Shown one piece after another: positions 42,541-49,567 of a stretch of DNA of 49,567 nt; within the stretch, counting starts at the first letter, position 1, and each line of letters starts with the position of its first letter. The notes under the pieces were generated by a model that was not told the DNA's origin, did not search any database, and was given only the letters and a program-made list of their open reading frames with translations. This DNA is from Lactobacillus sp. Its GTDB lineage: Bacteria; Bacillota; Bacilli; Lactobacillales; Lactobacillaceae. The position numbers and the translations under genes are program-made. The stretch covers positions 1-49,567 of the forward strand of contig JALCQM010000023.1 of NCBI GenBank assembly GCA_022651245.1, read 5' to 3'.

Positions 42541-43722
42541 TCACACGCGGTTTGGCTTCAGGTGTACCGTGAAAGTTAACGCGAAAGAAGCCGCGAGGAA
42601 ACCGACGACAACCGCATAGGGCAGGTGATAGTTCCAGTCAAGTAGGACGCTGGAAATCAACGGCCCGGCAATGTTACCGATCGATGTGAGTGACATGTTT
42701 AAGCCGTTGATCACGCCTTGATTGGACTGGCTTTGCTTGGTCAATAGCGTGGTGATGGCTGGTCGCAAGAGATCAAAAGCGGTGAATGCGATCAGCGTGG
42801 CGATCATCACGCTGACCTTATTGTGCGTCAACATGATCCAGATCACGGCTAAAGCGCTAAATAAAAACGCAAAGCGGGTGACGCGAATCTCGCTGAGCCA
42901 GCGAATGAGGCGGTCGAAAAAGACGACTTGGATGATCAAAGAGATGATGCCGTTAAGTGTCAGCACCAACGCGATGTCGCTCAAGGTGAAGTTGAAGACC
43001 TCATTAACGAAGATGCTGTAGATACTTTCAAATCCCTGCAACCCAAAACTAGAGACTAAGATCATGACAAACAGCATTAACATCGGGCCGCCTAAGACAC
43101 GACGCCAGTCCGCACGATTCGTATCGGGCGTGGCAAGGTGGGCGGGATGGGGATTGGCCGCAAATTGCCGGTCATCAGGAAGCCATAAGGTGGTCGCCGC
43201 TAAGGCCAGAAGCCCTAGAACCGCCGCGAACCAAAATGGGGTCTTATACCCATAGTTGGCAAGCATCCCGCCAAGCCCAGGACCTAGGATCAAACCGCCA
43301 GAAAAAGCGGCTGATAACCAGCCAATTACTTTTGCGCGCTGCCGGTAGTCGGTCACATCTGCCGCCAATGCTTGGGCGGTCGGCACAAACATGCCCGCTG
43401 CGAGCCCACCGATGATGCGCGACAGGTCAAACATGTATAGGTGGTTCGTTAACGCGAACAATGATTCAGACACGGCAAAAAGGGCCAAGCCACCGATCAA
43501 AACGGGTTTACGCCCAAGTCGGTCTGACCAGCTACCGATGATAGGTGAGGCCACGAATTGGGTCAAAGCATAAAGAGAAGACATGATCCCCATATCGGTT
43601 GCCGATAGGTGCAGACTGTTTTTGATGAAGGGCATGACAGGAAAAATCAGACTCATCCCTAAACAAATCAGGAATTCGCTAAAAATCAAAATAATGATGG
43701 TACGTTTTACCTTGGCCGACAT
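42541..43722 (-). CDS. MFS multidrug efflux transporter (NorA/TetA-like)
   Basis: A 393-aa transporter with 12 helices. Motif A GSWSDRLGRKPVLIGG follows helix 2; GPGLGGMLANYGYKTPFWFAA is the antiporter motif C of DHA1 drug exporters. Start 43722 with AGGGAGC upstream. It lies downstream of marR on the same strand and has a 19-bp palindrome over its own promoter, so it is probably inducible by a drug-like compound. Substrate unknown. Confidence 0.87.
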   Translation of the reverse strand: MSAKVKRTIIILIFSEFLICLGMSLIFPVMPFIKNSLHLSATDMGIMSSLYALTQFVASPIIGSWSDRLGRKPVLIGGLALFAVSESLFALTNHLYMFDLSRIIGGLAAGMFVPTAQALAADVTDYRQRAKVIGWLSAAFSGGLILGPGLGGMLANYGYKTPFWFAAVLGLLALAATTLWLPDDRQFAANPHPAHLATPDTNRADWRRVLGGPMLMLFVMILVSSFGLQGFESIYSIFVNEVFNFTLSDIALVLTLNGIISLIIQVVFFDRLIRWLSEIRVTRFAFLFSALAVIWIMLTHNKVSVMIATLIAFTAFDLLRPAITTLLTKQSQSNQGVINGLNMSLTSIGNIAGPLISSVLLDWNYHLPYAVVVGFLAASFALTFTVHLKPNRV

Positions 43723-43754
43723 GGTGAAGCTCCCTTCGAAAATATCATAAAGAA

Positions 43755-43778
43755 AATTGTACCACAGCCGCTGTGGTA
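43755..43778 (-). promoter_or_regulatory. MFS promoter with 19-bp operator palindrome
   Basis: On the minus strand an extended -10 (TGG-TACAAT, 43755-43763) overlaps the palindrome TACCACAGC-C-GCTGTGGTA (43760-43778). It differs in sequence from the 44397-44456 palindrome, so a second regulator may bind here. Confidence 0.6.
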
Positions 43779-43887
43779 TCCTGACGATAACTTCAATGTC
43801 GCGTTAGCATAAAAATAATGGGTGCATTACCGATCGAAGGTAAAACGATGTGGGAGCGGTATCCTGATTGGTCGCCGCAACCAGTCA

Positions 43888-44367
43888 CTAATCGCCATTT
43901 TGGTGCGTATTAGGCTCGGTGTGCATGATGCCGACCTTGGCAAAAAGGCGGATCGCATCGGCTAAGTCGGCGTCAAGGCGGTGACGGTCCGCGGGCGTGA
44001 GGCCCGCGAGGCGAGTCGAAATTTTTGCTTGGACTGAGCGCATGTGCCGTTCGGCGACGACAGTCCCTTCTGATGTCGGCACCACGTTGATTTGCCGACG
44101 GTTTTGGGGATTGGGTTGGCGCTGGACGAGTTCCTTGCTTTCGAGTGCCTTAATCGTTCGCGATAACTGTGGTCCTGTGGTGCCGAGATTGCTTGCTAGG
44201 ACCGTCATGGTTTGGCCAGGATGATTATACACGACGATCACGGTCATAAGTTGTAGTGGCGTTAAACCCAGTTCTTCGATTGATAGACTTTGCATGACTG
44301 CTTGTGCGAGCGTCGCAAACATCTCGCTAAATAACCCGATGTTGTCTTTTTGTGACCCGATACTCAT
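43888..44367 (-). CDS. MarR-family transcriptional regulator
   Basis: A 159-aa winged-helix repressor: IEELGLTPLQLMTVIVVYNHPGQTMTVLASNLGTTGPQLSRTIKALESKELVQR (residues ~30-85) and the wing PNPQNRRQINVVPTSEG. ATG 44367 is chosen (AGGAG 8 nt upstream); a GTG at 44373 has almost no spacing. Divergent from the ABC exporter gene with a perfect 60-bp palindrome between them, so it probably represses both. Ligand unknown. Confidence 0.9.
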   Translation of the reverse strand: MSIGSQKDNIGLFSEMFATLAQAVMQSLSIEELGLTPLQLMTVIVVYNHPGQTMTVLASNLGTTGPQLSRTIKALESKELVQRQPNPQNRRQINVVPTSEGTVVAERHMRSVQAKISTRLAGLTPADRHRLDADLADAIRLFAKVGIMHTEPNTHQNGD

Positions 44368-44396
44368 TTCCACTACTCCTTAAGACTGATTTAAGC

Positions 44397-44456
44397 GTGT
44401 GATACTTGACAATCGTTAAGTATGTCGACATACTTAACGATTGTCAAGTATCACAC
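44397..44456. promoter_or_regulatory. Perfect 60-bp palindrome between marR and the ABC exporter
   Basis: Arms 44397-44426 and 44427-44456 are exact reverse complements, centred on GTCGAC. On each strand TTGACA (plus: 44406-44411) is followed after 18 bp by CATACT, giving two mirror-image promoters pointing at marR and at the exporter. The centre AAGTATGTCGACATACTT is the likely MarR operator. Confidence 0.75.
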
Positions 44457-44483
44457 TAAATCGATAATAAAGAGGTAATGCTA

Positions 44484-46814
44484 GTGCTTGAGCTTAAACA
44501 TATCAAGAAATACTATACCGTTGGTGGGACCACGACAAAGGCACAAGACGATGTTTCCGTTGCCTTTCGAGAGCAAGAATTCGTCGCGATTCTCGGGCCT
44601 TCCGGTTCGGGGAAGACCACGATGTTAAACATCATTGGTGGCTTGGATCGGTATGATTCAGGTGACTTATTGATCAAGGGCAAGTCGACGAAGGACTTTA
44701 AGGATGCCGATTGGGACGCTTACCGAAACAACAGTGTCGGTTTTATCTTTCAATCTTACAACCTGATTTCTCATTTATCGATCATGGATAATGTCGAAAT
44801 GGGGATGACCTTGTCCGGGGTTTCGGCAGCAGAAAAGAAAAAGCGTGCTGAAGACGCTTTGATCCGGGTGGGCTTGAAAGAACACATGCATAAGAACCCA
44901 CAACAGCTTTCTGGTGGGCAAATGCAACGCGTTGCGATCGCTCGGGCGATCGCCAACGATCCAGAGATTTTGCTAGCTGATGAACCGACAGGCGCCTTGG
45001 ATTCGGAAACTTCAGAAGAGATCATGAAGCTGATCCGTGATCTTGCCAAAGAGCGTCTCGTGATCATGGTGACGCATAATCCGAACCTGGCGCGTAAATA
45101 TGCTGATCGCGTGATCGAATTTGCGGACGGGCAGATCCAGCAGGATTCAGACCCGTATGCTGAAGCGCCACAAGCGGACCAATTTAAACTCAACCACACG
45201 AAGATGAGTTACTGGACGGCACTGAAGCTGAGTTTTAATAATATCCGAACGAAGAAGGGGCGAACTTTTTTAACGGTGTTTGCTTCTAGCATCGGGATCA
45301 TCTCGATTGCGGTCGTGTTGGCATTGTCTAACGGGTTCCAAAAACAAATTGATAAAACCCAGTCTGAGGCCATGGCGTCGATGCCGGTGACCATCTCGCA
45401 AACCGGGACGGACACCAGTTCCATGATGACCGGGACGCGGACGAAGACTTTTTCCAAGGCACAACACGTGACGGCAGAAAAATCGGATGCTGAAAAAGCG
45501 CAGCATACGAACAAGTTGAGCCAGAGTTACCTTGATTATCTCAACAAAATGCCGAAAAAAGACGCTAAAAACATTGCGGTCACGTATGGGACGGGGATGA
45601 ACTTGATCCGTAAAGTCGGGAATAGCTATCAGTCAGTGAGCTTCTCGACAGCGAATCCAGACAATAACAGCGTCGACTATAGCGCGATGATGTCCGCGTC
45701 GACCGGGGTCGGGGGTTCCGTCTATCCAATCGATCGTAATGGCGGTCAAAGTTTCTTGAAGACCTACTACAAGGTGGTTGCTGGGGCTTATCCTAAGTCG
45801 GCAACTGATGTTGTCATCGTGGTCAATAAAGACAACAGCCTCGACATCAATGCGTTGAAGAATTTAGGCTTTTCAATCAAGGAAGGCCAGAAGTTGAACT
45901 TTAACGATTTGGTTGGGACGAAGGTTCAGTTAGTGGCCAACAACGATTATTATACGAAGTTACCAACAGGCACCTTCATGCCGAGTCAAGACCTGGATAA
46001 GCTGGCCACGGCACCTGAGACAAAGACGTTAAGGGTCGCTGGGATCATCCGGGTGAAGTCGAAAAATTCTGATGGCTTGTTGGCGTCGGGTGTCGCCTAT
46101 AGCGCGGCGTTGACCAAAGAGGTTTTGGCCACGAATCGTGACTCTGCCGTCGTCACGGCGCAAAAGGCGAGTGCGACGAATGTGATGACGGGCCAAAGTA
46201 TGAATGCCACAACGCGTAGCAGTGTGTTGACCACGCTAGGTGGGGTCAGCACGCCAACGAGTGTGCAGATCTATCCCACCAGCTTCAAACTGAAGGACAA
46301 GGTGTTGGCTTACCTGGATCGTTACAACAAGGGAAAGTCAAAAGCCAACCAAGTGATTTACACGGACCTTGCCGGAACGGTGAGTGATATGACAGGTGGC
46401 TTGATGGACGCCATCACGTATGTTTTAGTCGCGTTTGCAGGCATCTCATTAGTGACGTCGATGATCATGATCGCGATCATCACCTATACTTCCGTCTTGG
46501 AACGAACGAAAGAAATCGGTGTTCTGAAGGCGTTAGGGGCGCGGAAGAAGGATATTACCCGAGTCTTTGATGCTGAAACTTTCATTTTAGGATTTGGCGC
46601 TGGTCTTTTTGGCATCGTCGTCGCCTGGGCCTTGACCTTCCCGATCAATAGTATTCTTGTTGGAGTTACCGGACTTAGCGGGGTAGCTCAGCTGAATCCA
46701 GTGCATGCCATCGTATTGGTGATCGTTTCCACGATCCTCACAATCTTGGGCGGACATGTTCCTGCACGGATGGCAGCTAAGAAGGATGCGGCCATTGCTT
46801 TACGGGCAGAATAA
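44484..46814 (+). CDS. ABC exporter, fused ATPase-permease (MacB-like)
   Basis: A 776-aa protein. ATPase domain to ~235: Walker [11 protein letters not shown]-loop [11 protein letters not shown], signature [16 protein letters not shown], Walker [15 protein letters not shown]-loop MVTHN. Then a first helix (~265-285), a large extracellular domain (~300-620) rich in Ser/Thr/Asn, and three C-terminal helices with the FtsX motif [25 protein letters not shown]. Such exporters handle peptides, bacteriocins or antibiotics. GTG 44484 fits the AAAGAGG spacing (8 nt); ATG 44478 would be only 2 nt away. Controlled from the 60-bp palindrome. Confidence 0.87.
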   Translation: MLELKHIKKYYTVGGTTTKAQDDVSVAFREQEFVAILGPSGSGKTTMLNIIGGLDRYDSGDLLIKGKSTKDFKDADWDAYRNNSVGFIFQSYNLISHLSIMDNVEMGMTLSGVSAAEKKKRAEDALIRVGLKEHMHKNPQQLSGGQMQRVAIARAIANDPEILLADEPTGALDSETSEEIMKLIRDLAKERLVIMVTHNPNLARKYADRVIEFADGQIQQDSDPYAEAPQADQFKLNHTKMSYWTALKLSFNNIRTKKGRTFLTVFASSIGIISIAVVLALSNGFQKQIDKTQSEAMASMPVTISQTGTDTSSMMTGTRTKTFSKAQHVTAEKSDAEKAQHTNKLSQSYLDYLNKMPKKDAKNIAVTYGTGMNLIRKVGNSYQSVSFSTANPDNNSVDYSAMMSASTGVGGSVYPIDRNGGQSFLKTYYKVVAGAYPKSATDVVIVVNKDNSLDINALKNLGFSIKEGQKLNFNDLVGTKVQLVANNDYYTKLPTGTFMPSQDLDKLATAPETKTLRVAGIIRVKSKNSDGLLASGVAYSAALTKEVLATNRDSAVVTAQKASATNVMTGQSMNATTRSSVLTTLGGVSTPTSVQIYPTSFKLKDKVLAYLDRYNKGKSKANQVIYTDLAGTVSDMTGGLMDAITYVLVAFAGISLVTSMIMIAIITYTSVLERTKEIGVLKALGARKKDITRVFDAETFILGFGAGLFGIVVAWALTFPINSILVGVTGLSGVAQLNPVHAIVLVIVSTILTILGGHVPARMAAKKDAAIALRAE

Positions 46815-46861
46815 GCACTGCCAAGCGGGTTTTTAAATTCAAAAGCCAGCTAGGCCGCATT

Positions 46862-46907
46862 GGCGCCATGTCGACTCTTATTATATGAGGCGACATGGCG
46901 CCTTTTG
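46862..46907 (+). terminator. Terminator after the ABC exporter
   Basis: GGCGCCATGTCG pairs perfectly with CGACATGGCGCC, followed by TTTT. The rest of the gap to 47136 holds only the TetR promoter. Confidence 0.8.
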
Positions 46908-47057
46908 CTGTCGCGAAGTTGGCGGTTTTCTGACCAAAAAAACAGTTTGCGCGCCGTAATGACTAAAAAGGCAAAAGCAGCAATCGCTTTCTAAATTCAA
47001 CTCGACAGTGCTAGTTCCTTATGTCAGCAGACTTGCGTGTTTTATCACAATAAATGA

Positions 47058-47085
47058 TTGCGTTTTCGATAAGTTTTGGTAAAAT
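47058..47085 (+). promoter_or_regulatory. Promoter of the TetR-type regulator gene
   Basis: TTGCGT (47058-47063), 16-bp spacer and TAAAAT (47080-47085) preceded by TTGG, about 50 bp upstream of the TTG start. Confidence 0.55.
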
Positions 47086-47136
47086 AACAATAGCTATATT
47101 TATATTGCGGGTAGTGAATGAAAGTGGGGGAACACT

Positions 47137-47736
47137 TTGGCACGCAGAAAGATGATCTCAAAACATCAAATATTGGAAACAGCTTATGAATTAGTGGTAG
47201 AGGAAGGTTTCCGTAGCTTTACGGCTAGGAACATCGCGCGCCATTTATGTTGCTCAACGCAACCGATCTACCTCGAATTTAACTCGATGGGAGAGTTAAA
47301 AGAAGAGGTCATGACCATGATCAAAGCGACGTTACGGCAGAAAATGTCACGGCGTTTTACACAAGATGCGATTGTTGACCTCGGGTTGGCCTATATTAAT
47401 TTTGCCTTAGAAAACCGGACGTTGTACCGCGCGGTTTTTGTTGAAGATCATTTTGGGGTTGAAGAGATGCGAGATTACGCGCTTTCGACGGCGATGACTC
47501 GCTTTGCGGATTATGCACCAGCAGCCGGTTTGTCAGTGGACCAACAACGGAACACATTGAGTGGGTTATGGATCGTGGCCACTGGGATCTGTAACCTGAT
47601 GGCGGCAGGGTTCATTGATATTACGCGTGAGCAAATGATCGATATCTTACAGGCAGTGGTTCAGGACTTTATTGTCAATAAACGGTTTTCGGCAGATGCC
47701 AAACTGATCAGCTTGACGCAGACGCTGGTCGGCTGA
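47137..47736 (+). CDS. TetR/AcrR-family regulator
   Basis: A 199-aa regulator. The N-terminal helix-turn-helix reads ISKHQILETAYELVVEEGFRSFTARNIARHLCCSTQPIYLEF; note the double Cys in the recognition turn. The C-terminal ligand domain (~60-195) is helical and not recognised further. TTG 47137 follows a weak GGGGGA. A terminator follows; no obvious target gene is adjacent apart from the exporter upstream and the ROK gene downstream. Confidence 0.85.
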   Translation: MARRKMISKHQILETAYELVVEEGFRSFTARNIARHLCCSTQPIYLEFNSMGELKEEVMTMIKATLRQKMSRRFTQDAIVDLGLAYINFALENRTLYRAVFVEDHFGVEEMRDYALSTAMTRFADYAPAAGLSVDQQRNTLSGLWIVATGICNLMAAGFIDITREQMIDILQAVVQDFIVNKRFSADAKLISLTQTLVG

Positions 47737-47754
47737 TGGGCCATACAATCAAGG

Positions 47755-47780
47755 AGAGTCGGCTTGCCGGCTCTTTTTTT
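47755..47780 (+). terminator. Rho-independent terminator
   Basis: AGAGTCGGC / GCCGGCTCT with a TT loop and seven T, after the TetR-type gene. Confidence 0.9.
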
Positions 47781-47879
47781 ATGGTGAAAAATAAATGAGA
47801 ACTTTGCTGACAAAAAGCATTGTTATTCATTAAATTTTAATGTAGCCTGAGACCATGTGCTGCTAAAGAGGTGAAGACA

Positions 47880-48773
47880 ATGAATTTTTTGGCGATCGAT
47901 ATCGGGGAACGGTTAATGACCTATGCTTTGGTGACCGCAACGGGCGAAATTGTTGTCAAGGGCAATCAGTTAACCCAGCGGGCCGATTGGGTAACGTTTA
48001 TGGCGAATTTAAGCGGCTTGATCGATCGTCATGCCACTGACATTGCTGGGGTTGGCTTGGCCTTGCCAGGGGTCGTTGACCCTGTTAAAGGGATGTGCTT
48101 GCGTTGTCCTGCGTTACCTTTTTTGGAGGGGCAAGCCCTGGCCGCTGCCCTGCAGCGAAATTTAGCAATTAAGTTGCCGTTGGTGCTTGAAAGCCGGATG
48201 CACGCGGCAGCTTTAGCAGAAAAATGGCAGGGCCGGTTGACCAACGTCTCCGATGGCGCCTTGGTCAGCATCGGGCATAGCATCGAGGTGGCGGTGTTCA
48301 TTGATGATCATTTGTATCGGGGAGCGCACGCATTGGGCGGATTAGCGAGTTTAATGGTGATCGATGCGACTAACCCTGATGCTACCGGGCAAAGTGCGAT
48401 GGGCTTGTCGGCCGATGGCTTTCTGGCTTCTGTGGCCAGTAAGTTAGACTTGCGTGGCGCCCAGTTGGCGACACAGGTCTTTCATGCCTTAATGGCAGAG
48501 GAGCCGGCTGCTGTGCAGGCCTTTCGCGCGTTCACCAAGGCAATCGCCATCTTGCTTTACAATTTGCAAAGTGTCTTGGATTTGCAGCGGATCGTAGTGG
48601 GTGGTCCCTTGAGTACGCAACCGCTGTTAGCGACACAGCTAGGCACCGAATTTGCGCAGTTGCGGGTCGAAGCTGTCTTAGCCCCACAAGTTCTCGCGAC
48701 GCCTGAAATCGTTAGTACCCGCTTTGAACACGATGCGTGCTTGATCGGGGCCGTCTACCCGTTGACCCGTTGA
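47880..48773 (+). CDS. ROK-family protein, probably not an active kinase
   Basis: A 297-aa protein with the ROK fold: MNFLAIDIGERLMTYALV (phosphate-1 motif, with GERLM in place of GGTxI), GVGLALPGVVDP, GALVSIGHSIEVAVFIDDHLYRGAHALGG and RIVVGGPLS. In ROK sugar kinases the catalytic Asp lies in a V-x-x-x-N-D-x-x-x-A-A-x-x-E segment; here it reads LES105R106MHAAALAE, so Asn-Asp is Ser-Arg. The zinc-binding CxCGxxGC motif is also absent, and there is no DNA-binding domain. It may bind a sugar as a sensor or scaffold. ATG 47880 follows AAAGAGG. Confidence 0.8.
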   Translation: MNFLAIDIGERLMTYALVTATGEIVVKGNQLTQRADWVTFMANLSGLIDRHATDIAGVGLALPGVVDPVKGMCLRCPALPFLEGQALAAALQRNLAIKLPLVLESRMHAAALAEKWQGRLTNVSDGALVSIGHSIEVAVFIDDHLYRGAHALGGLASLMVIDATNPDATGQSAMGLSADGFLASVASKLDLRGAQLATQVFHALMAEEPAAVQAFRAFTKAIAILLYNLQSVLDLQRIVVGGPLSTQPLLATQLGTEFAQLRVEAVLAPQVLATPEIVSTRFEHDACLIGAVYPLTR

Positions 48774-48959
48774 ATCACGTCCTAGTCCTAATTCGTGGTT
48801 GTGTTTACCCGCCACAATGCCTAAAATAGTCTAGGTGTGTTTCTTCAGAAAAGGTTACGGTTGTCTGTTAATCGATCGTGACCAAGCATGGTAACGTATA
48901 ATCATAGCGATGAACATGCGGCCATTTAGGCACAAATCTTGGTGAAGGGTTCTGATGGA
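48774..48959 (+). promoter_or_regulatory. Leader region of mvaK2
   Basis: No gene in this 186-bp gap. TATAAT at 48897-48902 is the probable -10 for mvaK2, with only weak -35 candidates upstream (GTGACC around 48878). AAGGG at 48945-48949 precedes the TTG start. Confidence 0.5.
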
Positions 48960-49567
48960 TTGGTAACAGCGCAGGCGCCAGGCAAGCTTTATATTGCTGG
49001 TGAATACGCGGTGGTGGAGACTGGGTACCCCGCGGTGATCGTGGCTTTGAATCAGTTCGTGACCGTAACGGTAGAGGTTGCGAAGTCGTATGGTAGCATC
49101 AACTCGAAGCAGTATCAGGAGAATTCGCTGACGTGGCAACGTAATGGGGATGAAATGGTGTTTGATAACCGCGACAACCCGTTTCACTACATTCTCAGTG
49201 CGATTCGCTGTACCGAGATTTATGCCCGCGAACAAGGTAAAACGTTATCATTGTATACGATGGACATCGACTCTGACTTAGATGCGATCGATGGTAAAAA
49301 ATATGGGTTGGGCAGTTCCGCAGCGGTCACGGTTGCCACTGTGAAGGCCTTGAACCAATTCTATCAACTGCAAATGACCAATGATCAGATCTACAAACTG
49401 TCGGCGATCGCGCATTTAGATATTCAAGGCAATGGTAGTCTGGGAGATATTGCCGCGTCTGTCTATGGTGGTTGGATCGCTTACCGGTCATTTGATAAGG
49501 CGTGGCTAGCGGCGGAACGCCGGTTGCATAATTTAAGTGAGTTATTGGCGATGCCGTGGCCGCAACT
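48960..49567 (+). CDS. mvaK2: Phosphomevalonate kinase, N-terminal part (runs off the window)
   Basis: GHMP-family kinase of the mevalonate pathway that makes mevalonate diphosphate for isoprenoids. The visible ~202 residues include TAQAPGKLYIAGEYAVVETG, the ATP-binding motif KKYGLGSSAAVTVATV and GNGSLGDIAASVYGGWIAYRSF, all typical of Gram-positive phosphomevalonate kinases. The start is taken as TTG 48960, 10 nt after AAGGG; GTG 48942 in the same frame is possible. No stop before the right edge. Confidence 0.92.
   Translation, partial: MVTAQAPGKLYIAGEYAVVETGYPAVIVALNQFVTVTVEVAKSYGSINSKQYQENSLTWQRNGDEMVFDNRDNPFHYILSAIRCTEIYAREQGKTLSLYTMDIDSDLDAIDGKKYGLGSSAAVTVATVKALNQFYQLQMTNDQIYKLSAIAHLDIQGNGSLGDIAASVYGGWIAYRSFDKAWLAAERRLHNLSELLAMPWPQ

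Noticed and set aside
42722..43021. 99-aa plus-strand frame inside the MFS gene
   Set aside because: Antisense of membrane helices; no ribosome site.

Overview
The window looks like a chromosomal segment from a lactic acid bacterium of the Lactobacillaceae, with moderately high GC. The evidence is the conserved Firmicutes order pcrA-ligA-camS-gatCAB-dagK-rlmD, lactobacillar families (DUF438/PAS protein, DUF3284, PadR-phenolic acid decarboxylase), mevalonate-pathway isoprenoid synthesis and Gram-positive Shine-Dalgarno and promoter signals. A genus near Lacticaseibacillus or Schleiferilactobacillus is a guess from overall character, not a computed placement.

Layout: 1-111 is the tail of a probable GH73 glucosaminidase. 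458-4885 is a purine operon (xpt, pbuX, purK, purB) with a PurBox-like site over its promoter. 4960-8576 holds a DEDDh exonuclease, a small unknown gene and a DUF1858 + DUF438/hemerythrin/PAS pair. 8722-20077 is the housekeeping block: DNA repair (pcrA, ligA), a CamS lipoprotein, the tRNA amidotransferase gatCAB, a lipid kinase and RlmD.

20389-27040 is the most interesting region: a compact heme-acquisition cluster. It encodes a 1077-residue surface protein with six NEAT-like modules, a second membrane-anchored single-NEAT protein, an IsdE-like heme-binding protein with both predicted heme ligands (Met82 and His232), a FecCD permease and an ATPase, behind a promoter with a Fur-like box. Five of the six NEAT modules carry a shared MxQxA motif where the usual YxxxY heme motif is expected; the single-NEAT protein has YxxxH. 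The system resembles Isd but shows no sortase motif and no heme oxygenase here.

27121-30844 is an NAD salvage locus (NrtR-type Nudix repressor divergent from nadR-pnuC, then an NAD(P)H oxidoreductase and a MoaF-like protein). 30958-32778 is the PadR-controlled phenolic acid decarboxylase locus with a perfect operator. 32856-40183 carries an MFS pump, an SPFH/NfeD-like pair, a degenerate GH25 protein, a YxeA-like protein, an oxidoreductase, a DEAD-box helicase and DUF3284.

A tRNA-Arg(CCT) at 40229-40302 is followed by the remains of an integrated element: arm-type repeats and an integrase C-terminus that breaks off exactly at an 11-bp copy of the tRNA 3' end. 40934-48773 is accessory: DsrE, a membrane HExxH protein, a GlsB/YeaQ protein, an MFS pump, a MarR regulator and an ABC exporter sharing a perfect 60-bp palindrome, a TetR regulator, and a ROK protein lacking its catalytic Asp. 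The window ends inside phosphomevalonate kinase (mvaK2). No rRNA, CRISPR array or complete insertion sequence was seen.
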